From NCBI RefSeq assembly GCF_003463825.1, contig NZ_QSDY01000014.1, positions 1 to 35,343 of the forward strand: 35,343 nucleotides of DNA, in the 5' to 3' direction. Shown in pieces: positions 8,161-16,158 of the stretch. Source of the DNA: Veillonella sp. AM51-8BH. Its GTDB lineage: Bacteria; Bacillota; Negativicutes; Veillonellales; Veillonellaceae. The translations under genes were made by a program, and so were the position numbers. Position 1 is the stretch's first letter, and each line of letters begins with the position of its first letter. Under the pieces are notes generated by a model, which was not told the DNA's origin, made no database searches, and saw only the letters and a program-made list of their open reading frames with translations.

Positions 8161-8553
8161 GAAGGTCAATCTCGTATTATCCCTTACCTCAGTGTGGTAA
8201 ATGGTCGTGTTCAGAATGGCGTTCAATTCCGTGATATGGTAGATGCCGGCGATCCTGTGAAATGTGCAAAAGAAGCGGTAGGCCATGGTGCAGGTGAGTT
8301 ATTGGTAACGAGTATCGATAGGCATGGCACGGGGCTTGGCTTTGATATTGAATTATATCAAGCTTTAGCAGAGGTTGTGGATGTACCTGTAACAGCCTTT
8401 GGTGGTGCTAGAAATATACAGCATTTTGTAGATTTATTTACAAAAACAAATGTAACTGGAGCTCTTGTAGGGGCGTTGTTACATAACAAAGTTTTAACTA
8501 TAAAAGATATTAAAAAGACCCTACATAAATCAGGAGTCGCAGCAAGACAATAG
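8161..8553 (+). pseudogene. Internally deleted HisF-like remnant
   Basis: Directly after the hisH stop, and in the same phase, the open frame reads RIIPYLSVVNGRVQNGVQF up to GDPV. This is equivalent to the first ~33 residues of HisF. It then jumps to [20 protein letters not shown] and continues to a HisF-like C-terminus. About 120 central residues, including the second catalytic aspartate, are missing, and the first catalytic aspartate is replaced by serine (YLSV against CLDV in the intact copy). The only start (GTG 8194) lacks a ribosome binding site. It cannot be a working cyclase and is most likely a relic of a second hisF. The remaining frame is nonetheless free of stops, so a residual role or recent decay are both possible. 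Confidence 0.8.
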
Positions 8554-8578
8554 ATAATTACTATCAAAATAAAATGAT

Positions 8579-8612
8579 AAAAGCATTCTCTAAGTAACGG
8601 AGAATGCTTTTT
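8579..8612 (+). terminator. his operon terminator
   Basis: AAAAGCATTCTC (8579-8590) pairs with GAGAATGCTTTT (8600-8611) around a 9-nt loop and ends in a T-run. It lies 25 nt after the hisF remnant and is the first convincing intrinsic terminator downstream of hisZG, consistent with one long his transcript. Confidence 0.85.
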
Positions 8613-8660
8613 AGTTATGTCTTTAACTCATAATGTACATCCAAAATGAGAAATTGATAA

Positions 8661-8688
8661 TTGACACTTCTATGTTTAGATATACAAT
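8661..8688 (+). promoter_or_regulatory. Promoter for cstA
   Basis: TTGACA (8661-8666) and TACAAT (8683-8688) are separated by 16 nt, 112 nt before the cstA start codon. No operator symmetry or catabolite-repression-type site was recognised by eye. Confidence 0.6.
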
Positions 8689-8799
8689 ATTATTGTAAGT
8701 ACTAAAAGTTTTGAGAGCCAATGTGGCATGGATGTGCAAAAGATTTATCAGTTATTTTTATATAACACCATGTCACACAAGACAATTGGAGGTGTTTAT

Positions 8800-10632
8800 A
8801 TGGTTATGAATGGTATTTACTTAGTTATAGCCTCCGCGTGTATTCTAATTTTAGCGTACCGCTTTTATGGGGCTTTCATAGCGGCGAAAGTATTAACATT
8901 GGATGAGTATCGTCCAACGCCAGCTATGGTCCACAATGATGGTCACGATTACGTGCCAACTAACAAATGGGTAACATTTGGTCATCACTTTGCAGCGATT
9001 GCTGGTGCAGGCCCTCTTGTAGGCCCTGTTATCGCAGCCCAGTTCGGGTATTTACCTGGTGCATTATGGATCCTTATCGGTTCCGTATTAGCCGGCGCTG
9101 TACATGACATGGTTATCTTGTTCGCATCCGTTCGCTATGATGGTAAATCTATTGCGGATATTGCACGAGAAGAAATTAGTAAATTCGCTGGTTTCGGTGC
9201 TATGCTAGCTACATTGTTCCTATTGATCATTACCCTTGCTGGTATGGCCGTAGTAGTAGCTAACGCATTGCATAACTCCCCATGGGGTTTCTTCTCAGTA
9301 TTTGCTACAATTCCAATCGCTATTTTCATTGGTATTTATTTGAAATGGTTGCGTCCTGGTAAAATTCAAGAAGCAACTATTATCGGTGTAGCGTTAATCT
9401 TCGCAGCTATTATCTATGGTCCAAACGTAGCAGCTAGTGAATACGCTTCTTGGTTTACATATGACTTGCAAACCATTGAAATCATGCTTGCAGTCTATGG
9501 TTTCTTTGCGGCAGCATTGCCAGTATGGTTATTGCTTGCCCCTCGTGATTACTTGTCCACATACCTTAAAATCGGTACAATCGGCGCATTGGCTCTTGGT
9601 ATTATCATCGTAATGCCTGAAATTCAAATGCCAGCTGTAACTCCTTACATCTGGGGTGGCGGTCCTGTATTGAAAGGTTCTGTATTCCCTTATATCTTCA
9701 TTACTATCGCATGTGGTGCGTTATCTGGTTTCCATACTGTTATTGCAACAGGTACAACACCTAAAATGCTTACTAATGAAAAAGAAATCTTGCCTATCGG
9801 TTATGGTGCAATGTTAACAGAAGGCTTCATCGCTATGATGGCGTTGATCGCCGCAACTGCATTGCATCCAGATGATTACTTTGCAATCAACTCCACTGTT
9901 GAATCCTTCAAAGCATTAGGCCTTCAAGTTCATGAATTGCCAGCTTTGTCTGCGATGGTTGGCGAAGATTTGATGCACCGTCCTGGTGGCGCCGTATCCC
10001 TTGCAGTAGGTATGGCTCATATCTTCTCCAGATTGCCTAACATGGATCACTTGCTAGGTTACTGGTATCACTTCTGTATCATGTTCGAAGCATTGTTTAT
10101 CATGACTTTGATCGATGCTGGTACTCGTGTAGGTCGTTACTTACTTCAAGAATTATTAGGTCATTTCCATCCTAAATTCAACGACCAACATTGGGCTCCT
10201 GGCGTTTATGGTTGTGCAGCTTTAATTTGTATTTTGTGGGGCTACCTAGTTCTACAAGGTAACATCGGTATTATCTGGCCTTTATTCGGCGTATCTAACC
10301 AATTATTAGGTACTATGACATTAGCTGTAGGTACTACAGTTATCATGCGACTTGGCCGCAAACGTTATGCATGGGTAACAGGTATTCCTTGTATCCTTAT
10401 GGCTATCGTTGCTATCGCTGCGGACTTTGAAAACGTATTTAACAGCTATATCCCAGCTGGTAAATGGATCCTAGTAGCATTCAGTGCTGCTATGTTCCTC
10501 ATGATCCTTATCGTATTGGTAGAAGCTGTACGCAGCTGGATTCGCTTGTCCAATATTCCTCAAGATTATCGTACACAAGCTGAAATCGAAGCTGAAAGCC
10601 TTGTAAAATACGGTAAAGAAGCAAAAGCATAA
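8800..10632 (+). CDS. cstA: Carbon starvation protein CstA family transporter
   Basis: CstA proteins are polytopic inner-membrane transporters; characterised enterobacterial members take up pyruvate and have been linked to peptide uptake. I chose ATG 8800 because GGAGG (8788-8792) lies seven bases upstream; starts at 8728 and later lack one. The 610 residues contain the family core GHHFAAIAGAGPLVGPVIAA (about 60-79), then AGAVHDMVILFASVRYDGKS, and many hydrophobic segments throughout. In a lactate- and pyruvate-metabolising anaerobe, pyruvate exchange is a sensible role, but the substrate here is inferred. It is monocistronic, with its own promoter and terminator. Confidence 0.93.
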   Translation: MVMNGIYLVIASACILILAYRFYGAFIAAKVLTLDEYRPTPAMVHNDGHDYVPTNKWVTFGHHFAAIAGAGPLVGPVIAAQFGYLPGALWILIGSVLAGAVHDMVILFASVRYDGKSIADIAREEISKFAGFGAMLATLFLLIITLAGMAVVVANALHNSPWGFFSVFATIPIAIFIGIYLKWLRPGKIQEATIIGVALIFAAIIYGPNVAASEYASWFTYDLQTIEIMLAVYGFFAAALPVWLLLAPRDYLSTYLKIGTIGALALGIIIVMPEIQMPAVTPYIWGGGPVLKGSVFPYIFITIACGALSGFHTVIATGTTPKMLTNEKEILPIGYGAMLTEGFIAMMALIAATALHPDDYFAINSTVESFKALGLQVHELPALSAMVGEDLMHRPGGAVSLAVGMAHIFSRLPNMDHLLGYWYHFCIMFEALFIMTLIDAGTRVGRYLLQELLGHFHPKFNDQHWAPGVYGCAALICILWGYLVLQGNIGIIWPLFGVSNQLLGTMTLAVGTTVIMRLGRKRYAWVTGIPCILMAIVAIAADFENVFNSYIPAGKWILVAFSAAMFLMILIVLVEAVRSWIRLSNIPQDYRTQAEIEAESLVKYGKEAKA

Positions 10633-10654
10633 TAGCTTGTTTTATTAAATATTT

Positions 10655-10686
10655 AAAAGAGCACTCGTTATGAGTGCTCTTTTTTT
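10655..10686 (+). terminator. cstA terminator
   Basis: AAAAGAGCACTC (10655-10666) pairs with GAGTGCTCTTTT (10672-10683) around the loop GTTAT, followed by further Ts. It lies 22 nt after the cstA stop codon. Confidence 0.92.
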
Positions 10687-10729
10687 AGATAATTAGTATG
10701 TTTCATAGAAATTTATGGGATTGAAAATA

Positions 10730-10775
10730 AAATTCTATAGAATTTGTTGACATACATTATAATCTAATATACGAT
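10730..10775 (+). promoter_or_regulatory. amt promoter with adjacent 16-bp palindrome
   Basis: The perfect palindrome AAATTCTATAGAATTT (10730-10745) abuts a TTGACA -35 box (10747-10752). The -10 is weaker: TACGAT at 10770-10775 gives a 17-nt spacer. A palindrome just upstream of -35 could be an activator or repressor site. Its core AATTCTATAGAA is identical to 29-40 in the his promoter. The regulator is unknown. Confidence 0.55.
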
Positions 10776-10778
10776 GTA

Positions 10779-10859
10779 TGTAGTGATGTATATTACTACA
10801 ATAAAATAGTTAGGTAACGGCGCCTTGCATGCAGAGTTTCTGCGAGCAAGGCGCTTTTT
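10779..10859 (+). promoter_or_regulatory. amt leader: hairpin followed by intrinsic terminator (possible attenuator)
   Basis: A 9-bp hairpin (TGTAGTGAT at 10779-10787, ATTACTACA at 10792-10800, loop GTAT) begins about where transcription would start. It is followed by a strong terminator: GCGCCTTGC (10820-10828) with GCAAGGCGC (10846-10854), an inner GCAGA/TCTGC stem, and TTTTT at 10855-10859. The terminator ends only 7 nt before the AAGGAG of the transporter gene. Read-through would therefore have to be controlled for amt to be expressed. No known riboswitch class or ANTAR-type loop pair was recognised. Confidence 0.65.
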
Positions 10860-10878
10860 GTATGGAAAGGAGTTTCTT

Positions 10879-12156
10879 ATGGTCAATATGATTGATACGG
10901 GCAACACAGCATGGGTCTTGTTATGCACTGCCTTAGTATTCTTTATGACACCTGGTTTAGCGTTGTTTTATGGTGGGATGGCGCGTAGTAAAAATGTGCT
11001 AGGTACGATCATGCAGAGCTTCTTTTTAATTGGCGTCATCTCTGTTGAGTTTATTTTGATCGGCTATACGTTGATTTTTGGTGATGATCTACATGGTATC
11101 ATCGGCGACTTTAGTAAATTTGGCCTTGGTGGTGCGGAAACAACCATCTTAAGTGATACCCATATTCCTGAGCTTGCTTTTATAGCATTCCAATGTATGT
11201 TTGCTGTCATTACACCAGCCATCATGAGTGGTTCTGTTACGGGGCGGATGCGCTTTGCACCCTTTGTAGTATTTGCTTTGCTATGGTCTATCTTTATATA
11301 CAATCCGATGGCCCATTGGATTTGGGGCGGTGGCTTCCTTAGTGATTTGGGTGCATTAGACTTTGCTGGTGGACTTGCGATACATGTTCTGTCTGGTGTA
11401 TCTGGATTGACCTTATGTATGCTGTTAGGCCGTCGTCGCGGTTATGGGCGCATGCCTATGCTACCGCACCATTTGCCGATGACAATTCTTGGAGCTGCTA
11501 TTCTATGGTTTGGATGGTTTGGCTTTAATGCAGGATCTGCCCTTGGCGTAGGCTTCCTTGCAGCTAATGCAGTGTTAACTACACAAATCTCTGCAGCAGT
11601 TGGTATTGTAGGTTGGATACTAGTAGAAATGATACACCGTGGTAAACCTACTGTGTTAGGGGCTGCCTCTGGTGGGGTGTCTGGGTTAGTAGCTATTACA
11701 CCAGCTGCAGGCTTTGTAACGCCTATGGCCGCCATTATTATTGGCTTTATTGGGGCAGTCGTATGTTACCTAGCGGTAGCGATCATTAAAAATCGCCTTG
11801 GCTATGATGATTCTCTTGATGCCTTTGGTATTCATGGTGTAGGCGGTACATGGGGCGCTATTGCTACCGGTTTATGGGCTACCACAACTATTAATCCAGA
11901 TGGGGCGAATGGGTTGTTCTATGGTGGTTCCTTGTTAGGTCCTCAATTGCTTTCACTCGTGATTGCCTATGTATTTGCTATTGTAGGTACATTTATACTA
12001 TTTAAAATCGTTAGCGCTTTCATGGATATGCGTGTTAGCATTGGTTCTGAATCACTTGGTATTGATATTAGTGAACATGGCGAAGGCGCTTATAATCAAT
12101 CTGAATTTAAAAGCTCAGGTCGTTTTATTTCGTCCAATCAAACGTCCTTGTTATGA
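10879..12156 (+). CDS. amtB: Ammonium transporter (Amt family)
   Basis: This trimeric inner-membrane channel conducts ammonium. ATG 10879 is preceded by AAGGAG (10867-10872). An in-frame start at 10825 would begin inside the leader hairpin and is rejected. The 425 residues contain FMTPGLALFYGGMARSKN (about 22-39), the first pore histidine in AIHVLSGVSGL, WFGFNAGSALG, and the second pore histidine in FGIHGVGGTWGAIATG. The PII gene follows 38 nt later, the classic amtB-glnK pairing in which PII plugs the channel when nitrogen is plentiful. Confidence 0.96.
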   Translation: MVNMIDTGNTAWVLLCTALVFFMTPGLALFYGGMARSKNVLGTIMQSFFLIGVISVEFILIGYTLIFGDDLHGIIGDFSKFGLGGAETTILSDTHIPELAFIAFQCMFAVITPAIMSGSVTGRMRFAPFVVFALLWSIFIYNPMAHWIWGGGFLSDLGALDFAGGLAIHVLSGVSGLTLCMLLGRRRGYGRMPMLPHHLPMTILGAAILWFGWFGFNAGSALGVGFLAANAVLTTQISAAVGIVGWILVEMIHRGKPTVLGAASGGVSGLVAITPAAGFVTPMAAIIIGFIGAVVCYLAVAIIKNRLGYDDSLDAFGIHGVGGTWGAIATGLWATTTINPDGANGLFYGGSLLGPQLLSLVIAYVFAIVGTFILFKIVSAFMDMRVSIGSESLGIDISEHGEGAYNQSEFKSSGRFISSNQTSLL

Positions 12157-12194
12157 TTTGTGAATGATAGATAGTACTTGTAGGAGATAAATAT

Positions 12195-12557
12195 ATGAAA
12201 CGGATGAAAAAGGTAGATATTATTGCTCGTGCTGAGCAACTAGAGGATTTAAAAGAGGCCTTAAACAAGATTGGTATTCAAGGTATGACAGTATCACAAG
12301 TCTTTGGCTGTGGTCTACAAAAGGGCCATACCGAAGTATATCGGGGCCAACAATACGATGTGAATCTCATCCCTATGGTAAAAGTAGAAACCGTTGTGTG
12401 TGATGTGCCTGTGGATCTTGTAATGGACACAGCGCGAAACACATTGCAAACCGGTGAAGTAGGGGATGGTAAAATTTTTGTATACGATGTAGAAGACGCT
12501 ATGCGTATACGGACAGGCACAAGAGGCACCAAAGCTGTAACCGACGATGAAGCATAA
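12195..12557 (+). CDS. glnK: PII nitrogen regulatory protein (GlnB/GlnK type)
   Basis: PII proteins are trimeric sensors of ATP/ADP and 2-oxoglutarate that control ammonium uptake and nitrogen enzymes. The 120 residues open KKVDIIARAEQLEDLKEAL. The T-loop is recognisable as QKGHTEVYRGQQYDVNL, with the usual modifiable tyrosine in EVYRG, followed by MVKVETVVCDVPVD. TGEVGDGKIFVYDVEDAMRIRTG is the conserved nucleotide-binding B and C loop region. FGCGLQKG replaces the more usual FGRQKG before the T-loop, a small departure. AGGAG (12182-12186) supports ATG 12195. GlnK rather than GlnB is inferred from linkage to amtB. Confidence 0.94.
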   Translation: MKRMKKVDIIARAEQLEDLKEALNKIGIQGMTVSQVFGCGLQKGHTEVYRGQQYDVNLIPMVKVETVVCDVPVDLVMDTARNTLQTGEVGDGKIFVYDVEDAMRIRTGTRGTKAVTDDEA

Positions 12558-12570
12558 ATACTGAATACTT

Positions 12571-12613
12571 AAATAGAAAGGAGACGAGATTTAATCTCGT
12601 CTCCTTTCTATTT
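12571..12613 (+). terminator. 43-nt perfect inverted repeat after the PII gene
   Basis: Arms of 21 bases (12571-12591 and 12593-12613) are exact complements around one central T, forming a long hairpin that begins 13 nt after the PII stop. The 3' side is T-rich, but the tract is interrupted by CCC, so it is a weak intrinsic terminator. RNA stabilisation or bidirectional termination is equally plausible. The left arm includes an AAAGGAG that would be hidden in the stem. Confidence 0.6.
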
Positions 12614-12662
12614 CCCTTTTCTAGATAATGCTTCATAGCCTTATTATTAGCATTTAGAGAAT

Positions 12663-12816
12663 AGTTTTATTTTGATTGGACATCTTTATAACTAATGTTA
12701 TGAAAAGGAGAGCCTATACCGGATAAGCGACTTAGCTCGCTTTGGAGCGAAGAAGGTATAGGCTCTCCTTTTCAATCTAAATGTAGTAATATTACAAGAC
12801 CAATCAAAATAAAACT
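12663..12816. repeat. Nested four-hairpin palindromic element
   Basis: This 154-nt non-coding block has outer 17-bp perfect arms (AGTTTTATTTTGATTGG at 12663-12679 with 12800-12816). Inside lie a small hairpin (12688-12701), a 19-bp perfect stem (12702-12720 with 12755-12773) capped by a TCGCT/AGCGA hairpin (12737-12750), and the palindrome GTAATATTAC (12786-12795). Together they form a cruciform-like multibranch structure. No flanking target duplication, ORF or T-tract is evident. It could be a MITE-like palindromic repeat or a structured RNA between the PII gene and the next gene. Only one copy is present in the window. Confidence 0.65.
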
Positions 12817-12844
12817 CACATCCTCAATATGATATAATAAGGCT

Positions 12845-14458
12845 ATGAAACATTATATACGTTCCTATTGGACAAAATATAAACAATTGTATAAGAAAGG
12901 CCTAAAAGGCATTGCTGCTTTTCTTGCCATTGGAGCGATTATTTTCTTTGTATTGGCTACAATAGCGAGTCGTGGGATGGGTGTTATCTTCAACGAGGTT
13001 ATGGCGCGACAAACGATGATGCGTGGTTCTGTAACCGTAGAGAGTTTAACTGCAACGCCGTGGGGGACATTATCCTTTACCGATTTGGTGTGGAAGGACC
13101 CTGAAGGTCGTGAATTGCTCACCGTTCCCAGTGGTAAGATACGCGTTAATATGTGGGACGTAGTCACTCGTAACTTTAAGGCTTCTGCCATAAACGGAAT
13201 CGAGCTAAATGATGCGACCATTGTAGTCGATTTAGATGATAACAACCGGCTCGACTTCGTGCCTGCCTCACCTGATGTGAATAAGCCTCTTGATGAGGTG
13301 GAGCCGCGACCTAAGCCGCCTAAAAAGACGACGCAAGATCGGCAAGAGGAATTGGCTAAAAAGGTTCGTAATTTTAATTGGGAAGGTCAACATTTGGACC
13401 TTACCATTACACTTAGAAATAATCAGCTAGAAATCTTTCAGAAAAATCGTCACTATGTGATGAAGAATGTAGAGGCTAAAATCCATCTTGATAGTAAGCG
13501 CGCTATTCGCATTGATATGGAAACCGGTAAGTTTGGTGGAACCGCTATTGGTGATGGAATGACACTAAAAGGTCGCGTTGATTTAAAGGATGTGTTAAAG
13601 CATCGCATGCCTCAGTTAGATTTACAGTTTGATGTGAAAGGTGTGGACCCCGCCTCTCTTGGTTTTGGCGATGATATTCACGATGCTATGACCTTGCTGA
13701 CGCGAGTAACTGGTGATTTTAATCGACCGTTGGCTAAAGGCCGTGTAACGATGCCTATTTTACGTATTCCTGCGCTTACCTTTGAAAACGTAGTGGGTGA
13801 TGTGACGTACCAAGATGGCATTTTAAATTTTGAAAATGTTAATGCTAATGTATATAGTGGCAAATTAGAGGCAAAAGGTGTATATAATCTAGATACAAGA
13901 GCCTATACGATTACAGGGATAGCAAAGGACCTTGATAGTAGTGAGGCTCTTAAAACACCTGAATTTGTTGTACCGGTGTCGGCTAATTTGAACTTTAAAA
14001 GCGAAGGCTTGCCTCGTGATATGGAGGTGTGGGGTAATTTCTGGTCTGGAGAAGGCCACTATATGCTTATACCGATCCAAAGCATTACTGGGAACTTTCA
14101 CAATAAGGGGCGGCATCTGTCCTTTAGTGATGTGAAGGTGAATACGAATATTACGACCATTTCCACAGATGCGCTTCGCATCGATAATGGTCAGCTTACA
14201 ATGGGGCCACTCAATATTACGTCCCACGGGGGCAGTAATTTTATCATCTACGACGAATCCTTCGATGAGATCGATGAGAATATGGATCGGATTAAAGCTG
14301 GCATGAAGCAAGCTGGCGAAAATAGCAAACGTGCATCTGAGTCGTCTAAAGATCTCGATAACTTTAAGCCTCCTGAGGATTTAAAAGCATCCTTTGATAA
14401 TGTAAAACGCCAAATGGATGGGGTGAAAGATGCTTTCAAAGGTATCAAAATAAAGTGA
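12845..14458 (+). CDS. AsmA-like envelope protein
   Basis: The 537-residue protein has a short basic N-terminus, one membrane anchor (about residues 23-45), and then a long beta-rich region typical of AsmA/TamB-type bridge proteins. These link inner and outer membranes and are associated with lipid transport in diderms. Visible AsmA-type features are the early VESLTATPWGTLSFTDLVWK block and repeated short beta units (LKGRVDLKDV, LEAKGVYNLDTRAYTITG). The last ~70 residues are polar and helical, possibly coiled coil (ENMDRIKAGMKQAGENSKRA). Start support is weak (AAGG only two bases upstream). A TATAAT at 12833-12838 sits too close to the start to be a confident -10. Family assignment is by pattern; the cargo is unknown. 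Confidence 0.7.
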   Translation: MKHYIRSYWTKYKQLYKKGLKGIAAFLAIGAIIFFVLATIASRGMGVIFNEVMARQTMMRGSVTVESLTATPWGTLSFTDLVWKDPEGRELLTVPSGKIRVNMWDVVTRNFKASAINGIELNDATIVVDLDDNNRLDFVPASPDVNKPLDEVEPRPKPPKKTTQDRQEELAKKVRNFNWEGQHLDLTITLRNNQLEIFQKNRHYVMKNVEAKIHLDSKRAIRIDMETGKFGGTAIGDGMTLKGRVDLKDVLKHRMPQLDLQFDVKGVDPASLGFGDDIHDAMTLLTRVTGDFNRPLAKGRVTMPILRIPALTFENVVGDVTYQDGILNFENVNANVYSGKLEAKGVYNLDTRAYTITGIAKDLDSSEALKTPEFVVPVSANLNFKSEGLPRDMEVWGNFWSGEGHYMLIPIQSITGNFHNKGRHLSFSDVKVNTNITTISTDALRIDNGQLTMGPLNITSHGGSNFIIYDESFDEIDENMDRIKAGMKQAGENSKRASESSKDLDNFKPPEDLKASFDNVKRQMDGVKDAFKGIKIK

Positions 14459-14577
14459 TAAATGAAATATAAATGATATTAACTCTCTTTCATTGTGCGT
14501 TTATGTAGATAGTTTATAATAAATCTCCGTTATCATAATTTTTGATAAAATACTTTTATGTTATTTGGAGGTTTTTT

Positions 14578-14973
14578 ATGAAAGCATCAAAACAATTCTC
14601 TATCGTTTTGGCAGCAGCTGTACTTGCTTTTGGCGCTGTTACAGTAGCACCACAACAAGCAGACGCTTCTTATGGCTACAAATATACTGATTCCCAACGT
14701 CCACCAGTATCTACTCCAACAGGTTATGTTAATCCAGCCATGGGTTCTACAGTAACTGTTACAGATCCTGCACCTACTACAAATAAATTAACTACTCCTA
14801 AAGCTAGTACTACTATTGAAAACATTACTGTGACTAATGTTGCACCAAAATACTCTGATTACAATGATATTGCAGCATACTCTCTAGCAGTAGCTGACTA
14901 TTTCATGGCGAAGATCATGGCTATATATGGTAGTGGTAATACAGCACTTAACCGTTATGGTTTTGGCAGATAA
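14578..14973 (+). CDS. Small secreted protein of unknown function
   Basis: ATG 14578 follows a strong TTTGGAGG (14564-14571). The 131-residue product begins with a clear Sec signal peptide (lysines, then IVLAAAVLAFGAVTVAP, with likely cleavage after QQADA near residue 33). The mature part is about 100 residues, rich in Thr, Pro, Ser and Tyr, with VTVTDPAPTTNKLTTPKAST suggesting an extended, disordered stretch. A helical, slightly hydrophobic segment near the C-terminus (AYSLAVADYFMAKIMAIYG) follows. There are no cysteines after the signal, so it is not a lipoprotein. A possible promoter is TTGTGC (14493) with TATAAT (14515-14520). No family was recognised. Confidence 0.75.
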   Translation: MKASKQFSIVLAAAVLAFGAVTVAPQQADASYGYKYTDSQRPPVSTPTGYVNPAMGSTVTVTDPAPTTNKLTTPKASTTIENITVTNVAPKYSDYNDIAAYSLAVADYFMAKIMAIYGSGNTALNRYGFGR

Positions 14974-15020
14974 TATAGCCATCAAATTTAGTAAAACTAA
15001 TTTTGAATAACTATATACGT

Positions 15021-15064
15021 TATACAAATAAAAAGGTCCCGTATGGGACCTTTTTATTTGTATA
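15021..15064. terminator. Bidirectional terminator between convergent genes
   Basis: Twenty-base arms (15021-15040 and 15045-15064) pair perfectly around GTAT, with a GGTCCC/GGGACC core and A/T-rich flanks. Both strands therefore read a GC stem followed by a T-rich tract. It serves the secreted-protein gene upstream and the minus-strand gene ending at 15112. Confidence 0.9.
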
Positions 15065-15111
15065 AATTTTTCGATGCGTTGAGAGCTTGTTTAACAATCT
15101 CTTAGCTTCGC

Positions 15112-15858
15112 TTATCGATCTAATCCGTTAGCGCGTTGGTATTCAGATTTATCTGTAGATTGAGCTTGATCGTCTGTAGTTACAGTATCTTTAGCTAAGG
15201 ATTTCTTAATTTTAATAAGAGGTTTTTCCGTAGCCTTTGGACCTTCTTTTTTCTTTACATCATTTTGAGATGGTGGCAAGAATGTGTTGAGTTCATTCTT
15301 GTGAGATACCTCTGTGTTTGTAGTAGACGCTAATTGTGCGCGTTGAGGGGCGATGAAGATTTCATCCTTCGTAACTTTTACATCGTTCAACAATAATTTG
15401 AATACTTGTGGTTTTACAAAGATAGTACCATCTACCTTGCGAGCTGCAGGCAAGAAGGATTCAGTAGTATCAAGGTTAATGATTTTTAATTTACCATGAC
15501 GTACAACTTCTGCAGAATCTGGTTGGATGGCTAGTGTAGCAATGTTCATGTCTACTAATGCTGTTTTAGTAGGCTCATCCCATGCTACTTTATAGCCTAA
15601 TGCTTCAGATACTTGGCGCAATGCTACGAGCGGTTGACCATCTACATAGATTACATTTTGCTGACCATTAATAGGCTCAACAACCTTGCCATCTACATTG
15701 ATATGATGGGCAGTTGTAACAGATGCAGGCTTTTCAAGGTTCATAGCTGGACCTGGATTCTCCATGCCAATAGCCGCTTGTGCAGGTTGTGCCGTGCCAA
15801 ATGTGAAAGCTAATGCACCTACAGCGATGCTAGATAAAATAAGCTGTTTTAATTTCAT
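15112..15858 (-). CDS. Secreted protein with copper amine oxidase N-terminal-type domain
   Basis: The start is ATG at 15858 on the minus strand, preceded by GGAGGT (complement of 15864-15869); earlier in-frame starts lack a site. The 248-residue product has a signal peptide ending near AQPAQA (about residue 29). It is followed by a stalk-type copper amine oxidase N-terminal domain: VIYVDGQPLVALRQVSEALGY, then VAWDEPTKTALVDM. This domain is common in secreted Firmicute proteins and does not itself imply oxidase activity. The C-terminal ~80 residues are Lys/Thr/Gln-rich and probably disordered. A minus-strand TATAAT lies at 15932-15927. Function unknown; a cell-surface role is inferred. Confidence 0.8.
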   Translation of the reverse strand: MKLKQLILSSIAVGALAFTFGTAQPAQAAIGMENPGPAMNLEKPASVTTAHHINVDGKVVEPINGQQNVIYVDGQPLVALRQVSEALGYKVAWDEPTKTALVDMNIATLAIQPDSAEVVRHGKLKIINLDTTESFLPAARKVDGTIFVKPQVFKLLLNDVKVTKDEIFIAPQRAQLASTTNTEVSHKNELNTFLPPSQNDVKKKEGPKATEKPLIKIKKSLAKDTVTTDDQAQSTDKSEYQRANGLDR

Positions 15859-16158
15859 AAGTGACCTCCATAAGGTATTATATCGTTCTGAATAAACTAA
15901 CATTACCAAATGTATATGAATATTTTATTATAAATTTTAATTTTGTACAATCTATATGTGAGCGCAATATAATTGAACTAGAGTATGGGGATAGGATAGT
16001 TTATTCAGAGACATAGGATGAACTGGTCATTTAACTATAGTCTGAAATCGTTTATCTCTATAAGTAGTGTATTCTTTTATATGCTATAATTAAGTGTTAC
16101 ATGAATTATTCAATATATTTAATTATAGAGTTCTAGAAGATATAGAAAGAGGTTCTTT
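15859..16158. other. Divergent intergenic region
   Basis: This 300-nt region separates the minus-strand secreted-protein gene from queF. It is A/T-rich and should hold both promoters. TATAAT occurs on the minus strand at 15932-15927 and on the plus strand at 16085-16090, both without a convincing -35. No PreQ1 riboswitch-like element, ORF or terminator was recognised. Confidence 0.5.

Noticed and set aside
8728..8799. N-terminal extension of CstA
   Set aside because: No ribosome binding site for the early start; GGAGG at 8788-8792 marks ATG 8800.
10825..10878. N-terminal extension of the ammonium transporter
   Set aside because: The extra codons are the leader terminator hairpin; the real ribosome binding site is at 10867-10872.
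13889..14311. 140-codon minus-strand open frame inside the AsmA-like gene
   Set aside because: It is antisense to a convincing gene, with no ribosome binding site or recognisable protein pattern.
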